Shown here one piece after another: positions 1 to 6,060 of a DNA stretch of 7,358 nucleotides. Numbering within the stretch: position 1 is the stretch's first letter; each line of letters opens with the position of its first letter. A program made the translations under genes and the position numbers. The stretch comes from Victivallales bacterium (GTDB lineage: Bacteria > Verrucomicrobiota > Lentisphaeria > Oligosphaerales > Oligosphaeraceae), in assembly GCA_017543165.1 (NCBI GenBank), contig JAFYGL010000594.1:1-7358 (forward strand), written 5' to 3'. Under the pieces are notes generated by a model. It searched no databases, was not told the DNA's origin, and worked only from the letters and a program-made list of their open reading frames with translations.

Positions 1-166
1 CCCCAGGCGTCGCTTTGCTCCGCCTGGGGTTATTCATATTGGGCCGCTCTGCGGCCCTTGGCTCAGGGAAGGCATGGTTCCTGATGACAACCACGCTTTG
101 TCGCAGAAAGGGCCCCAACGGGGCCCAATTTGAATAACCCCAGGCGGAGCGAAGCGACGCCTGGGG
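1..166. repeat. Nested inverted-repeat element made of paired hairpins (BIME/REP- or MITE-like)
   Basis: Bases 1-57 match the reverse complement of 110-166 without gaps at 51 of 57 positions. Each arm holds an outer hairpin with a 9-bp stem (CCCCAGGCG at 1-9 with 21-29; 138-146 with 158-166) and an inner hairpin with a 7-bp stem (GGGCCGC at 41-47 with 51-57; GGGCCCC at 110-116 with 120-126). The six differences fall in the outer loop (16), the linker (37), the inner loop (48, 49) and at 46 and 52, which pair with each other, so G-C has become C-G. The centre (58-109) is unique and holds a weaker hairpin. No protein is encoded. The architecture resembles bacterial REP/BIME pairs or a small non-autonomous mobile element; known families were not matched. 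The left end coincides with the window edge, so the element may extend further and target-site duplications cannot be judged. Confidence 0.8.
71..96 (-). other. Central hairpin of the inverted-repeat element
   Basis: GGCATGGTT at 71-79 can pair with AACCACGC at 89-96 across a 9-nt loop. As plus-strand RNA one position would be an A-C mismatch; as minus-strand RNA it becomes a G-U wobble, giving an uninterrupted 8-bp stem. That asymmetry weakly suggests that any functional transcript runs leftward, in the same direction as the upstream operon. The stem is short and could be a chance pairing. Confidence 0.35.
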
Positions 167-187
167 AACGTGCACCGCTAGAACCCA

Positions 188-204
188 CGGCCCCAGCGGG
201 GCCG
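188..204. other. GC-rich hairpin, 7-bp stem and 3-nt loop
   Basis: CGGCCCC (188-194), loop AGC, GGGGCCG (198-204) form a perfect stem. It resembles the inner hairpin at 110-126 of the neighbouring element (GGCCCC, three-base loop, GGGGCC) and may be a solitary relative of it. There is no T-tract on either side, so a classical intrinsic terminator is not supported. Confidence 0.6.
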
Positions 205-216
205 AACTGCCCAATG

Positions 217-240
217 CCTACCCTCATGGGGAACAGAGCA
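217..240 (-). repeat. 24-nt dispersed repeat, copy 1 (3' flank of the hydrolase operon)
   Basis: The 24 bases that start CCTACCCTCATGG and end GAACAGAGCA are identical to 6025-6048. Both copies lie just 3' of a minus-strand gene: this one begins about 57 nt after the SGNH stop codon, the other about 12 nt after the rodA stop codon. At 6025-6048 the repeat is one arm of a long hairpin, but here I find no partner arm within the non-coding flank, so this copy looks like a solitary half. It directly abuts the 12-bp inverted repeat at 240-292. Confidence 0.8.
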
Positions 241-292
241 TTTCAAAAATATCATCAAGATGCGATTGCGCATTTTGCGCTATTTTTGAAAT
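240..292 (-). terminator. Inverted repeat just after the operon's last stop codon, possible terminator
   Basis: ATTTCAAAAATA (240-251) and TATTTTTGAAAT (281-292) are perfect 12-bp inverted repeats separated by 29 nt. They begin 5 nt beyond the SGNH hydrolase stop codon. The enclosed segment has two small hairpins that exclude each other: ATGCG/CGCAT at 260-273 and GCGCA/TGCGC at 268-280. The stem is A/T-rich and lacks the GC stem plus U-tract of a textbook intrinsic terminator, so the role may instead be 3'-end protection or processing. The placement supports its being the 3' end of the operon transcript. Confidence 0.45.
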
Positions 293-297
293 TGCCT

Positions 298-1746
298 CTA
301 CAGATTATCCAGCACCAGCCTTGCAAGGTAAAGGTTTCCCTTGATTGACAGGTGCACTCCATCCTCGCGGAAAAACGAGGCCTTGTCTTCAAGCGCCGAA
401 AATGGCGTGTATATGTCGAAATATGTGCAATTGTATTTCTTGCATGTTTCCTGGACGGCTGAGTTGTATGCTTCAACAAATTTTGGAATGCCGAAGCGAT
501 AATGGTAAGTTGCCATATTCTTGTCATTGACCTCCTGGGGCGTCGATACGCCTGAGAATATCGTCACAGGCGCATTGCTGAAACGGCGGATTTCTGTAAG
601 AATCATTTCATAATATTTCTTGACGGCGTTGGCAGGAATCTGCGGTGCTGCATATTTGTCCTTTTCAAAGGAGACAGTGTCATTCTGTCCCAGGAAAATC
701 AGGATTCTGTCATATTTGCGCGTGCGTATTTCCTCATACATTTCATCTCGATAGAAATGCCCTTTTGATGTAAGCCTGTGGGCTATTCGTGATGTGTGGT
801 CGCCTCCACACGCGACATTGAAAAAAGTGACCGTGGCGCCCAGTAGTCCCTGGCAGATATCCACCCAGTTGTGCCCGCGAGAAAAATCGCTCAGGGAATC
901 GCCGATTACAAGGACATTTCCGCCAATGCCAGATTTTTGGGCTTTTGTCTCAAGCTGTGCCTTCTCTTCCTTGGATATTACAAGTACATCACGGGGAACG
1001 GAAAGTCCCTTCACTGTCAATATCAATCTATGCAGTCCTGGCGAGGGCGTGTCAGGCAATTTGAATGCAAGGTGTCCTTCTTTTGCCTCTGCTGGGAAGG
1101 AGCGCATTTCCCTGAATGTGTCTGACCACAGGAATTGTCCTTTTGCATTCCATGGATTGACGTCATACACAATTTCTTCCAGTGGTGTGCCCTCCTCGTT
1201 CAATATGCATCCAGGGCGGGTGGAAATCTTTACGGCGTCATCCCATTTTGAGAGCACCTGCAAATCATCGATATGCAATTCAGTGCCATCTTGCAGCAGA
1301 CGCAAAAGCAGGAGCGGCCTGTCCATCGGTGTCTTGGAGAAATCGAAGTCATAGTTCACAGATTTCCAATCGTCGGATAGCATCAGGCTTGTTTTCCAGA
1401 GACCTTCTTCTTTTCCGCAGCCCATCATGTCCATTTGCCCAGCAAAGCCGAATTGGACTTTGCCTTTGCCGCGAATCCTTGCCTTTACCTGGACACATGT
1501 GCCACCTGGAAATTGCTTTCCGCGTAAAATAGTTAAGACTTGCGCATTGCTTCTTCCTGGCTTGAGTTTCAGGCAAAGAGCACCCTCCGCCAAGGAGGCC
1601 TCCACGCCTGCGCCTGTCGTAAATGCACGCATTCCATAGCCCACGTCATTGCGTGATTCAAAGTCGCCACCCAGAAACTGGTTCTGGAAAACTTCCCAAC
1701 CTGTGCAGGTGAGGAAAACTAACATAAATGCCAAGAACGTTTTCAT
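298..1746 (-). CDS. Secreted multidomain SGNH/GDSL-family hydrolase (putative carbohydrate esterase)
   Basis: The protein has 482 residues from the ATG at 1746. This start is chosen because it opens with a signal peptide (MKTFLAFMLVFL) and follows AAGGA by 6 nt; the frame continues upstream without signal-like sequence. Residues about 20-165 look like a beta-sandwich carbohydrate-binding region, with an early GGDFE and a closing ELHIDDLQVL. Residues about 170-258 look like an immunoglobulin-type linker domain. Residues about 275-482 carry the SGNH blocks: GDSLSD with nucleophile Ser284, the block II glycine in NVACGGD (Gly314), GQND with Asn355, and DGVH with Asp462 and His465. All four catalytic or oxyanion positions are present. 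The family removes acetyl or other acyl groups, often from polysaccharides; the substrate here is unknown. It is the last gene of the operon, overlaps the glycoside hydrolase by 89 nt and is probably translated by coupling. It is the only operon product with a clear export signal. Confidence 0.88.
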   Translation of the reverse strand: MKTFLAFMLVFLTCTGWEVFQNQFLGGDFESRNDVGYGMRAFTTGAGVEASLAEGALCLKLKPGRSNAQVLTILRGKQFPGGTCVQVKARIRGKGKVQFGFAGQMDMMGCGKEEGLWKTSLMLSDDWKSVNYDFDFSKTPMDRPLLLLRLLQDGTELHIDDLQVLSKWDDAVKISTRPGCILNEEGTPLEEIVYDVNPWNAKGQFLWSDTFREMRSFPAEAKEGHLAFKLPDTPSPGLHRLILTVKGLSVPRDVLVISKEEKAQLETKAQKSGIGGNVLVIGDSLSDFSRGHNWVDICQGLLGATVTFFNVACGGDHTSRIAHRLTSKGHFYRDEMYEEIRTRKYDRILIFLGQNDTVSFEKDKYAAPQIPANAVKKYYEMILTEIRRFSNAPVTIFSGVSTPQEVNDKNMATYHYRFGIPKFVEAYNSAVQETCKKYNCTYFDIYTPFSALEDKASFFREDGVHLSIKGNLYLARLVLDNL

Positions 1747-4700
1747 AGCCATTCCTTGCACTAATTGATCTAATTGTCGGTGCTGAAAGCAATCCCACGG
1801 GGACGAGATCCTTGCCCTCATGTTCATATTTGGAAAATCTGTCAAAGCCAACCCAGTCCAAGTCATGTGTGTTCAAGTAGAATGGGCCCAATGCATTGCG
1901 GCAATGGCCGCAAACGGTCAGTTCTATGACATTGCCATTTTCTTCGGAGAGGTCGCACACGAATGGCGGCCATGCCAGTATGTGCGGTGCATTCCCATTG
2001 CATTTAATCTCAAGGGCAGTGCCTTGCCAGTCTGCAATTTCAAGCAATTTGCCCTTGATTGCAGTGCTGCAATGCATGATGTAAGTGACATTGCCCGCAT
2101 AGTACGGCAAGCCCTGCCGGCACCAGTCCCCTGGCTTGAGACTGCGCACTGGGCTTGTTATATGCTCCATGCCATTGACGCCAAAGTCCCCAGTCAGGAA
2201 CATTCCTTCCAGCGTGGGCGATTGTGCGCAATATCTGCCGCCAATGGAAAGGGAATTGGTCCCTTTCCTCAAAAGCCTTGCAGGAATGGGCACGGTCTTT
2301 AGCGCGGTGTCCATCCACCCGCCATCGTCTTCCAGTTTCAAAGGCATGCCGTTCAATGACGCGTGGAAGGACTTTGGATTCTCCAGTACAAAGTGAATGC
2401 CTTCAGGCGGTATGAAATCACATTGGAATACCATGTCCAGTTCAAAATCTGCAAACGCATTGCTGCAATCCTTTCTAGCCCATGGCTGAATCATGGTGGG
2501 GTGCTCCTTTGGCAAGCCCAGTTGTGCTCTTATCTGCGCGTCCACTGCATTTATGAAAGCATTTTCGGCTATCACCTTGCCATCCAGGCGGCATGTGACA
2601 TGGTCCAGAGGCAGGCAGTTTGATGCATCAAGCCTCACGGGCCATCCATCCTCTGGCATTTCAACGGGGCAGGGGGACGCGTCTGGTGCAACACGTTTTT
2701 CCTCCACTTCAATAGGCTTTCTGGAAAACAAATACAGATGTGACTGCAACTTGTCAAATGAAGCGTCCAGCGTGCATCCGCCATCATGGCATATTGCCTC
2801 TTTCGCCAGAAGGCGCCCGCTTTCCAGTTCAAGTTCTGCCACAAAGGGTTTGTATTCCAGTTTGACGCATACGCGTGCATGGGGGAATGTCATCCTTCTG
2901 TTCCTGACGCCAGGCACGTTATAGACGCATTCTGGCATTTTCATTCCCGTGTTGCAAATGAAGAGTGCATCGTATTCCTCGCCTTCAGCAAACAGGTGGA
3001 GCAGTGGCTCCAGTTCCCTTCCTTCTTCATCTGCAATGGAGACCAGCCGATGGCGTTCCCCCAGTTCTGCAATGCATTTTTCAGAACCAAGGCATTTGAA
3101 ATGGTGCCAGGCGTCTTCTGGCTTGTCAGAGGCGATTCCATCCATGAATACAGGCGCTTTTCCAAGAACATACACATCTCCTCCTGCCGCGGCAAATCCC
3201 AGCAGCAAGTCCAAGGTGCTTCTTCGAATTGTCGAAATTGGCGGGACTAGCACAGCCGAATATTCAGCCTTTCCCAGCACAATGCGGCCATCTTCCACAC
3301 GTGCTTTCAGCCTTGTCAATATTTCCTCGTCTCCATAATCGAAATCCAGGTTGTTTGCCAGAAGGGCATGGGAAATTGCCATGAAATCATGGTCAAGCCC
3401 ATTAAGAGCGTCCTCGTTCATCTTTGCATATCTTTCGCCCCAGACGCTTTCCATGGGATGCAGCATTAGAATGGCGCGCCTTTCGGTCAAGTTGTCAAGG
3501 ACTTGTGCAATTCTTGCAAAATAGTCCTCCACGAACCTGTATTGACGGTGCCATGATGTCTGGTAGGACACGCTTGGCGGATAATCCCTTTTTCCTATGC
3601 CTTCCATTGTGTACATTGCCAGATGCAGGCATCTGCGGTTTATGCCCAGGGCGTATTGCCAGTCTCCCTGGCACTTGTAGCCGTATAGTGGATAATCCCA
3701 GCCAGTGCATCCATCGGTTTCTGTAAGCCTCTGCGCAATGCCCATCTGATGCGCCACGGAACTGAGTTGCTTTGCCGCCAGGTATGAGGCCCATTTGTCC
3801 GTGATAAGGTCGATGCCTGGCATATTGAAATGTTCATAATGGCGCATTGCCGCGCCGATATGGGCCGCCTGCTTTGTGGGCGTGTCTTCATATAGAAGAT
3901 GCCCTGTGAATTTCAGATTGTTCAAGGCGCACCATTGTGAAATCTGCCTGAAGAACGCGTCGTCGAACTGCTGTGAAAGAAATGCATGGAAATCCATCCT
4001 TGTTTTGGAGAATGGACTTGGCGTCTGGAAAAACAATTCAGGCAATGTGGGCAGCAAATCATATCCAGCGAAGTCCCTGAATCGTGCCAGGCCCTCATGC
4101 GTCCACGGAAGCACGGCTTTTGCTGTGACAAGCGCGTAGTTGGGCTCGTCTGTGAATATTCCAGGAATCGAGCGTCCAAAATGGCGGCCTGAATTGTCCA
4201 GATATTTCTGATGTGTGCATTTGAGGAAATAATTTATGGCGCCTGGGTGCATGGTGTCCACATAGCTTTCGCCATTGAACGCATCATCTTTATCTTCATA
4301 TTTCCAGTATGCCCTGAACAATTTTTCATCTTTCGTCTGGACGGAATCTGGCTCGCATTGCACATAGCCAACGAGAACACCGTCTTTAAAACGAAGATTG
4401 TAATATGCCAGGATGTTTTCTCCTGGCTGGGCTTGCCCTTCCTCAAGGCATAGTTTCTTCGCGCGGAACTCGTCAACGCGTGACACCATGCCGCCTGCAA
4501 AGCCAGAGGGCCAGCGGTCCTCGTCATAGAGCCAGGCCTTCATGCCCAGGCGTCCAGCCTCTTCAGCGCATGCGTTCACGCAGTCGAACCATTCCCGCCC
4601 CAGGTATTCAGTTTTCAGGCCCACGCGTGAATGCAGGAAAAAGCCGTTGAAGCCCATTTCCTTGAATACACGTATCTGCCGTTTCATTTCCATAGGGTCC

Positions 4701-4774
4701 AATTTGCCATTGAGGGCCCAGAAAACCATGCCGCGATATTCAGGACGTGGCATTATGAACTCATTCTTCTTCAT
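1658..4774 (-). CDS. GH106-like glycoside hydrolase (alpha-L-rhamnosidase superfamily)
   Basis: The product has 1038 residues from the ATG at 4774, preceded by GGGAAG. The N-terminal barrel (about 8-430) shows signatures I associate with GH106-type enzymes: an FFLHSRVGL strand, YDEDRWPSGFAGG (83-95), FTDEPNY (207-213), a TETDG segment (351-355) and a GIN...KRDYPPS segment (377-401). Candidate catalytic acids are Glu210, Glu296 and Glu352, but I cannot assign roles. A Rossmann/amidotransferase-like middle domain follows (about 435-590), then a beta-sandwich (about 600-690) and a C-terminal galactose-binding-like part with WQGTALEIKCNG (916-927). Characterised members hydrolyse alpha-L-rhamnosides of plant pectin and related glycans; many relatives are uncharacterised, so the sugar is uncertain. 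There is no signal peptide, which suggests cytoplasmic action on imported oligosaccharides. It overlaps the regulator by 14 nt and the esterase by 89 nt. The last 35-40 residues, beyond DLVPVGLL, look unlike a folded domain end and may be read-through. Confidence 0.8.
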   Translation of the reverse strand: MKKNEFIMPRPEYRGMVFWALNGKLDPMEMKRQIRVFKEMGFNGFFLHSRVGLKTEYLGREWFDCVNACAEEAGRLGMKAWLYDEDRWPSGFAGGMVSRVDEFRAKKLCLEEGQAQPGENILAYYNLRFKDGVLVGYVQCEPDSVQTKDEKLFRAYWKYEDKDDAFNGESYVDTMHPGAINYFLKCTHQKYLDNSGRHFGRSIPGIFTDEPNYALVTAKAVLPWTHEGLARFRDFAGYDLLPTLPELFFQTPSPFSKTRMDFHAFLSQQFDDAFFRQISQWCALNNLKFTGHLLYEDTPTKQAAHIGAAMRHYEHFNMPGIDLITDKWASYLAAKQLSSVAHQMGIAQRLTETDGCTGWDYPLYGYKCQGDWQYALGINRRCLHLAMYTMEGIGKRDYPPSVSYQTSWHRQYRFVEDYFARIAQVLDNLTERRAILMLHPMESVWGERYAKMNEDALNGLDHDFMAISHALLANNLDFDYGDEEILTRLKARVEDGRIVLGKAEYSAVLVPPISTIRRSTLDLLLGFAAAGGDVYVLGKAPVFMDGIASDKPEDAWHHFKCLGSEKCIAELGERHRLVSIADEEGRELEPLLHLFAEGEEYDALFICNTGMKMPECVYNVPGVRNRRMTFPHARVCVKLEYKPFVAELELESGRLLAKEAICHDGGCTLDASFDKLQSHLYLFSRKPIEVEEKRVAPDASPCPVEMPEDGWPVRLDASNCLPLDHVTCRLDGKVIAENAFINAVDAQIRAQLGLPKEHPTMIQPWARKDCSNAFADFELDMVFQCDFIPPEGIHFVLENPKSFHASLNGMPLKLEDDGGWMDTALKTVPIPARLLRKGTNSLSIGGRYCAQSPTLEGMFLTGDFGVNGMEHITSPVRSLKPGDWCRQGLPYYAGNVTYIMHCSTAIKGKLLEIADWQGTALEIKCNGNAPHILAWPPFVCDLSEENGNVIELTVCGHCRNALGPFYLNTHDLDWVGFDRFSKYEHEGKDLVPVGLLSAPTIRSISARNGYENVLGIYVSFPHLHRLGSFPEPVSGWRL
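1747..1757 (-). promoter_or_regulatory. Ribosome binding site that fixes the SGNH hydrolase start
   Basis: On the minus strand AAGGA (1757-1753) precedes the ATG at 1746 with a 6-nt spacer. Another in-frame ATG at 1752 would directly abut AAGGA and is disfavoured. The site lies inside the coding sequence of the upstream glycoside hydrolase, fitting coupled re-initiation. Confidence 0.65.
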
Positions 4775-5699
4775 GCATCTTCCCAACAAAAGGATTCCTG
4801 ATTTGCTCCAAATTCCAATCGGTGATTTTCAGCGTGCCGTTTTTCAGCCTTGACTTGAAGTTGCCTGGCGTCTCGCCCATGACATATTTGAATACTCTGG
4901 AAAAATGGCTGCTGTCGCAGAAACCACAATGCATGGCCACCTCGGACAGGGAGAGGTCGCCCTTCATTATCAAGGCGATTGCCTCCCTTAAAAGGATGCG
5001 TTGCGCATACTGCTTGGGGCTCATGCCTACTCTGGTCTTGAAACACTTGTTGAATTTGCTGTGCCCCATGGCGGCTATTGAACACAGCTTCTGTAGATGA
5101 AATGGCTCAAATGGATGCTGTTCAATATGCCTCATGGCAGCCTCCACACCACGGTCATTGTATTTTTCCACATCTATCTCCAGACCATTTGAATATGAAC
5201 GGAGGACCTGGACAAGCAATGTCTGGAAAAGTGCTGACATGAGGCACTCGTATCCCATGTGCCCGACCTTGCTCTGCTCCTGAATTGCTATTTTGGAAAT
5301 CGACTTTACCACTTGAAATTCCTTGCTCCCAAGCCGTATTATTGGCACTATGGGAACTTTCCCAGGTGGCGGAAAGAATAAATCCAGGCCAGGAAACCTC
5401 AGAAGTTCAATCATAATAGTGAATAGCATGTCAGGAACATATAGGAAATTAATCATGCTGCCGCAGGAAGGAGCCATGAAATTATGCCTCTGCCCTGGAT
5501 GTACAACAATCACAGTGCCAGGCAGCAAGGTCATTTTCTGCCCGTCGGAATGGATATACTCTGCGGAGCCAGAAAGCATCATGGCCATTTCAGTGCAGTC
5601 GTGGTCGTGAAGAAGCGTCGGTATGATTTCTGGAGTATATGCGACCGACAGAGGCAGTCTCTCTGGCAGGGAATTGTCATTTATGGATATTGTCAGCAT
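4761..5699 (-). CDS. AraC-family transcriptional regulator with N-terminal cupin sensor
   Basis: The product has 312 residues. The N-terminal cupin (about 20-90) fits the classical metal-binding pattern: HDHDCTE gives His31, His33 and Glu37, followed by a glycine six residues later, and HPGQRHNF gives His72. Residues about 183-285 form the double helix-turn-helix DNA-binding domain, with recognition regions near 203-221 and 251-271 and the family hallmark GFCDSSHFSRVFK followed by GETP. Regulators of this type usually sense a small ligand, often a sugar, and activate adjacent catabolic genes. Here the downstream genes are a glycosidase and an esterase in the same transcription unit, so it probably controls its own operon. 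The start is the only plausible one: an in-frame stop lies upstream. However, GGAG is only 2 nt from the ATG, an unusually short spacing. The 3' end overlaps the glycoside hydrolase by 14 nt. Confidence 0.9.
   Translation of the reverse strand: MLTISINDNSLPERLPLSVAYTPEIIPTLLHDHDCTEMAMMLSGSAEYIHSDGQKMTLLPGTVIVVHPGQRHNFMAPSCGSMINFLYVPDMLFTIMIELLRFPGLDLFFPPPGKVPIVPIIRLGSKEFQVVKSISKIAIQEQSKVGHMGYECLMSALFQTLLVQVLRSYSNGLEIDVEKYNDRGVEAAMRHIEQHPFEPFHLQKLCSIAAMGHSKFNKCFKTRVGMSPKQYAQRILLREAIALIMKGDLSLSEVAMHCGFCDSSHFSRVFKYVMGETPGNFKSRLKNGTLKITDWNLEQIRNPFVGKMHEEE
4775..4784 (-). promoter_or_regulatory. Ribosome binding site for the glycoside hydrolase
   Basis: GGGAAG (4784-4779 on the minus strand) sits 4 nt before the ATG at 4774, within the last codons of the AraC-family gene. 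This favours the ATG at 4774 over the in-frame TTG at 4789. A further in-frame ATG at 4753 remains possible, because conserved-looking sequence begins only after it. Confidence 0.5.
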
Positions 5700-5978
5700 A
5701 ACTCCACAATAATCATTTTGGGTTTTTAGGTGATTTCAAAACTTCCAAAGTGAGCGCCGTGGGCGTTCACTCAAGTTGATGCTGGGACAAGGCAAGCAAC
5801 TGGAATTTATCTATGAAATTACCTCTTTTGCAATGACTTATAATTTAATTGGGACGGATGCAGGACAAAGATGATGTTCGTGCGTTTCTATTGTACGTTT
5901 TTCCGCAATGCGAATAAAAATGAGGGAGAAAACTCACTCCAGTTAACTTTTTTTATGAAGCCAGGGACAATTATTAAA
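5700..5978. other. Intergenic region upstream of the regulator-hydrolase operon
   Basis: This gene-free stretch must hold the operon promoter, but I cannot place it firmly. On the minus strand TTGCAA (5833-5828) lies 16 nt before GATAAA, and TACAAT lies further upstream without a good -35 partner; both are weak. A run of seven T (5948-5954) follows the palindrome AGTTAACT and would act as an A-rich upstream tract for the minus strand. The only strong structure is the inverted repeat at 5749-5771. Confidence 0.5.
5749..5771. promoter_or_regulatory. 23-bp inverted repeat upstream of the AraC-family gene, candidate operator
   Basis: AGTGAGCGCC (5749-5758) and GGCGTTCACT (5762-5771) are 10-bp inverted arms with one non-Watson-Crick position and a 3-bp spacer, centred about 60 bp before the regulator's ATG. 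As DNA it looks like a binding site for a dimeric regulator. As RNA it forms a hairpin, with a G-U wobble on the plus strand but an A-C mismatch on the minus strand, so a minus-strand RNA role is less favoured. AraC proteins often prefer direct repeats, so another regulator could be the binder. Confidence 0.45.
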
Positions 5979-6053
5979 GGCTTTGTTCCCCATGAAGGCA
6001 GGCAAGTGCCGCTCCCAGCGAGAACCTACCCTCATGGGGAACAGAGCAAAGCC
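5979..6053 (-). terminator. 75-nt long hairpin after rodA, probable terminator or 3'-end structure
   Basis: Arms 5979-6002 and 6025-6053 pair over 24 bp with one 5-nt bulge. As minus-strand RNA every position pairs, including two G-U wobbles; as plus-strand RNA those two become A-C mismatches. The structure therefore fits the rodA transcript, whose stop codon is 7 nt away. A small apical stem CGCT/AGCG (6010-6020) sits inside. After the stem the minus strand reads TTTAATAATT, a poor U-tract, so termination may be inefficient or the hairpin may mainly stabilise the 3' end. One arm contains the 24-nt dispersed repeat. Confidence 0.6.
6025..6048 (-). repeat. 24-nt dispersed repeat, copy 2 (3' flank of rodA)
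   Basis: This copy is identical to 217-240 over 24 bases and forms most of one arm of the hairpin at 5979-6053. The opposite arm (TTCCCCATGAAGG near 5986-5998) is a diverged inverted copy, so the complete unit appears to be the whole 75-nt hairpin. Confidence 0.8.
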
Positions 6054-6060
6054 AAAATAT

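Noticed and set aside
1..240. CRISPR array
   Set aside because: The repeats are inverted hairpins of different sequence, not regularly spaced direct repeats with unique spacers.
130..348. Plus-strand open frame of 72 codons
   Set aside because: It runs through the second arm of the repeat element, the 188-204 hairpin and the operon's 3' end. Its sequence is explained by the hairpins, it looks like no domain, and it opposes the real gene.
794..1354. Plus-strand open frame of 186 codons
   Set aside because: It is the antisense shadow of the SGNH hydrolase, which has clear catalytic motifs. The antisense product has low-complexity Ser/Pro-rich composition and no recognisable domain.
1747..1866. 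Longer SGNH start giving 522 residues
   Set aside because: The extra 40 residues show no signal peptide or domain and lie wholly inside the hydrolase gene. The ATG at 1746 has a good ribosome binding site and begins a signal peptide.
1881..1920. Palindromic runs such as CAATGCATTG
   Set aside because: They lie inside the glycoside hydrolase coding sequence and are explained by codon content; nothing comparable is placed around them.
4775..4789. TTG start adding 5 residues to the glycoside hydrolase
   Set aside because: The ATG at 4774 is preceded by GGGAAG at a workable distance, and the extra residues add nothing conserved.
5839..5844. Perfect TATAAT on the plus strand
   Set aside because: No -35 element lies at 16-18 bp and no plus-strand gene follows. 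The surrounding DNA is A/T-rich, so a chance match is likely.
5767..5945. Imperfect direct repeat TCACTCAAGTT (5767) and TCACTCCAGTT (5935) as AraC half-sites
   Set aside because: A single 10 of 11 match 167 bp apart is close to what chance gives in a stretch of this length, and one copy overlaps the inverted repeat.
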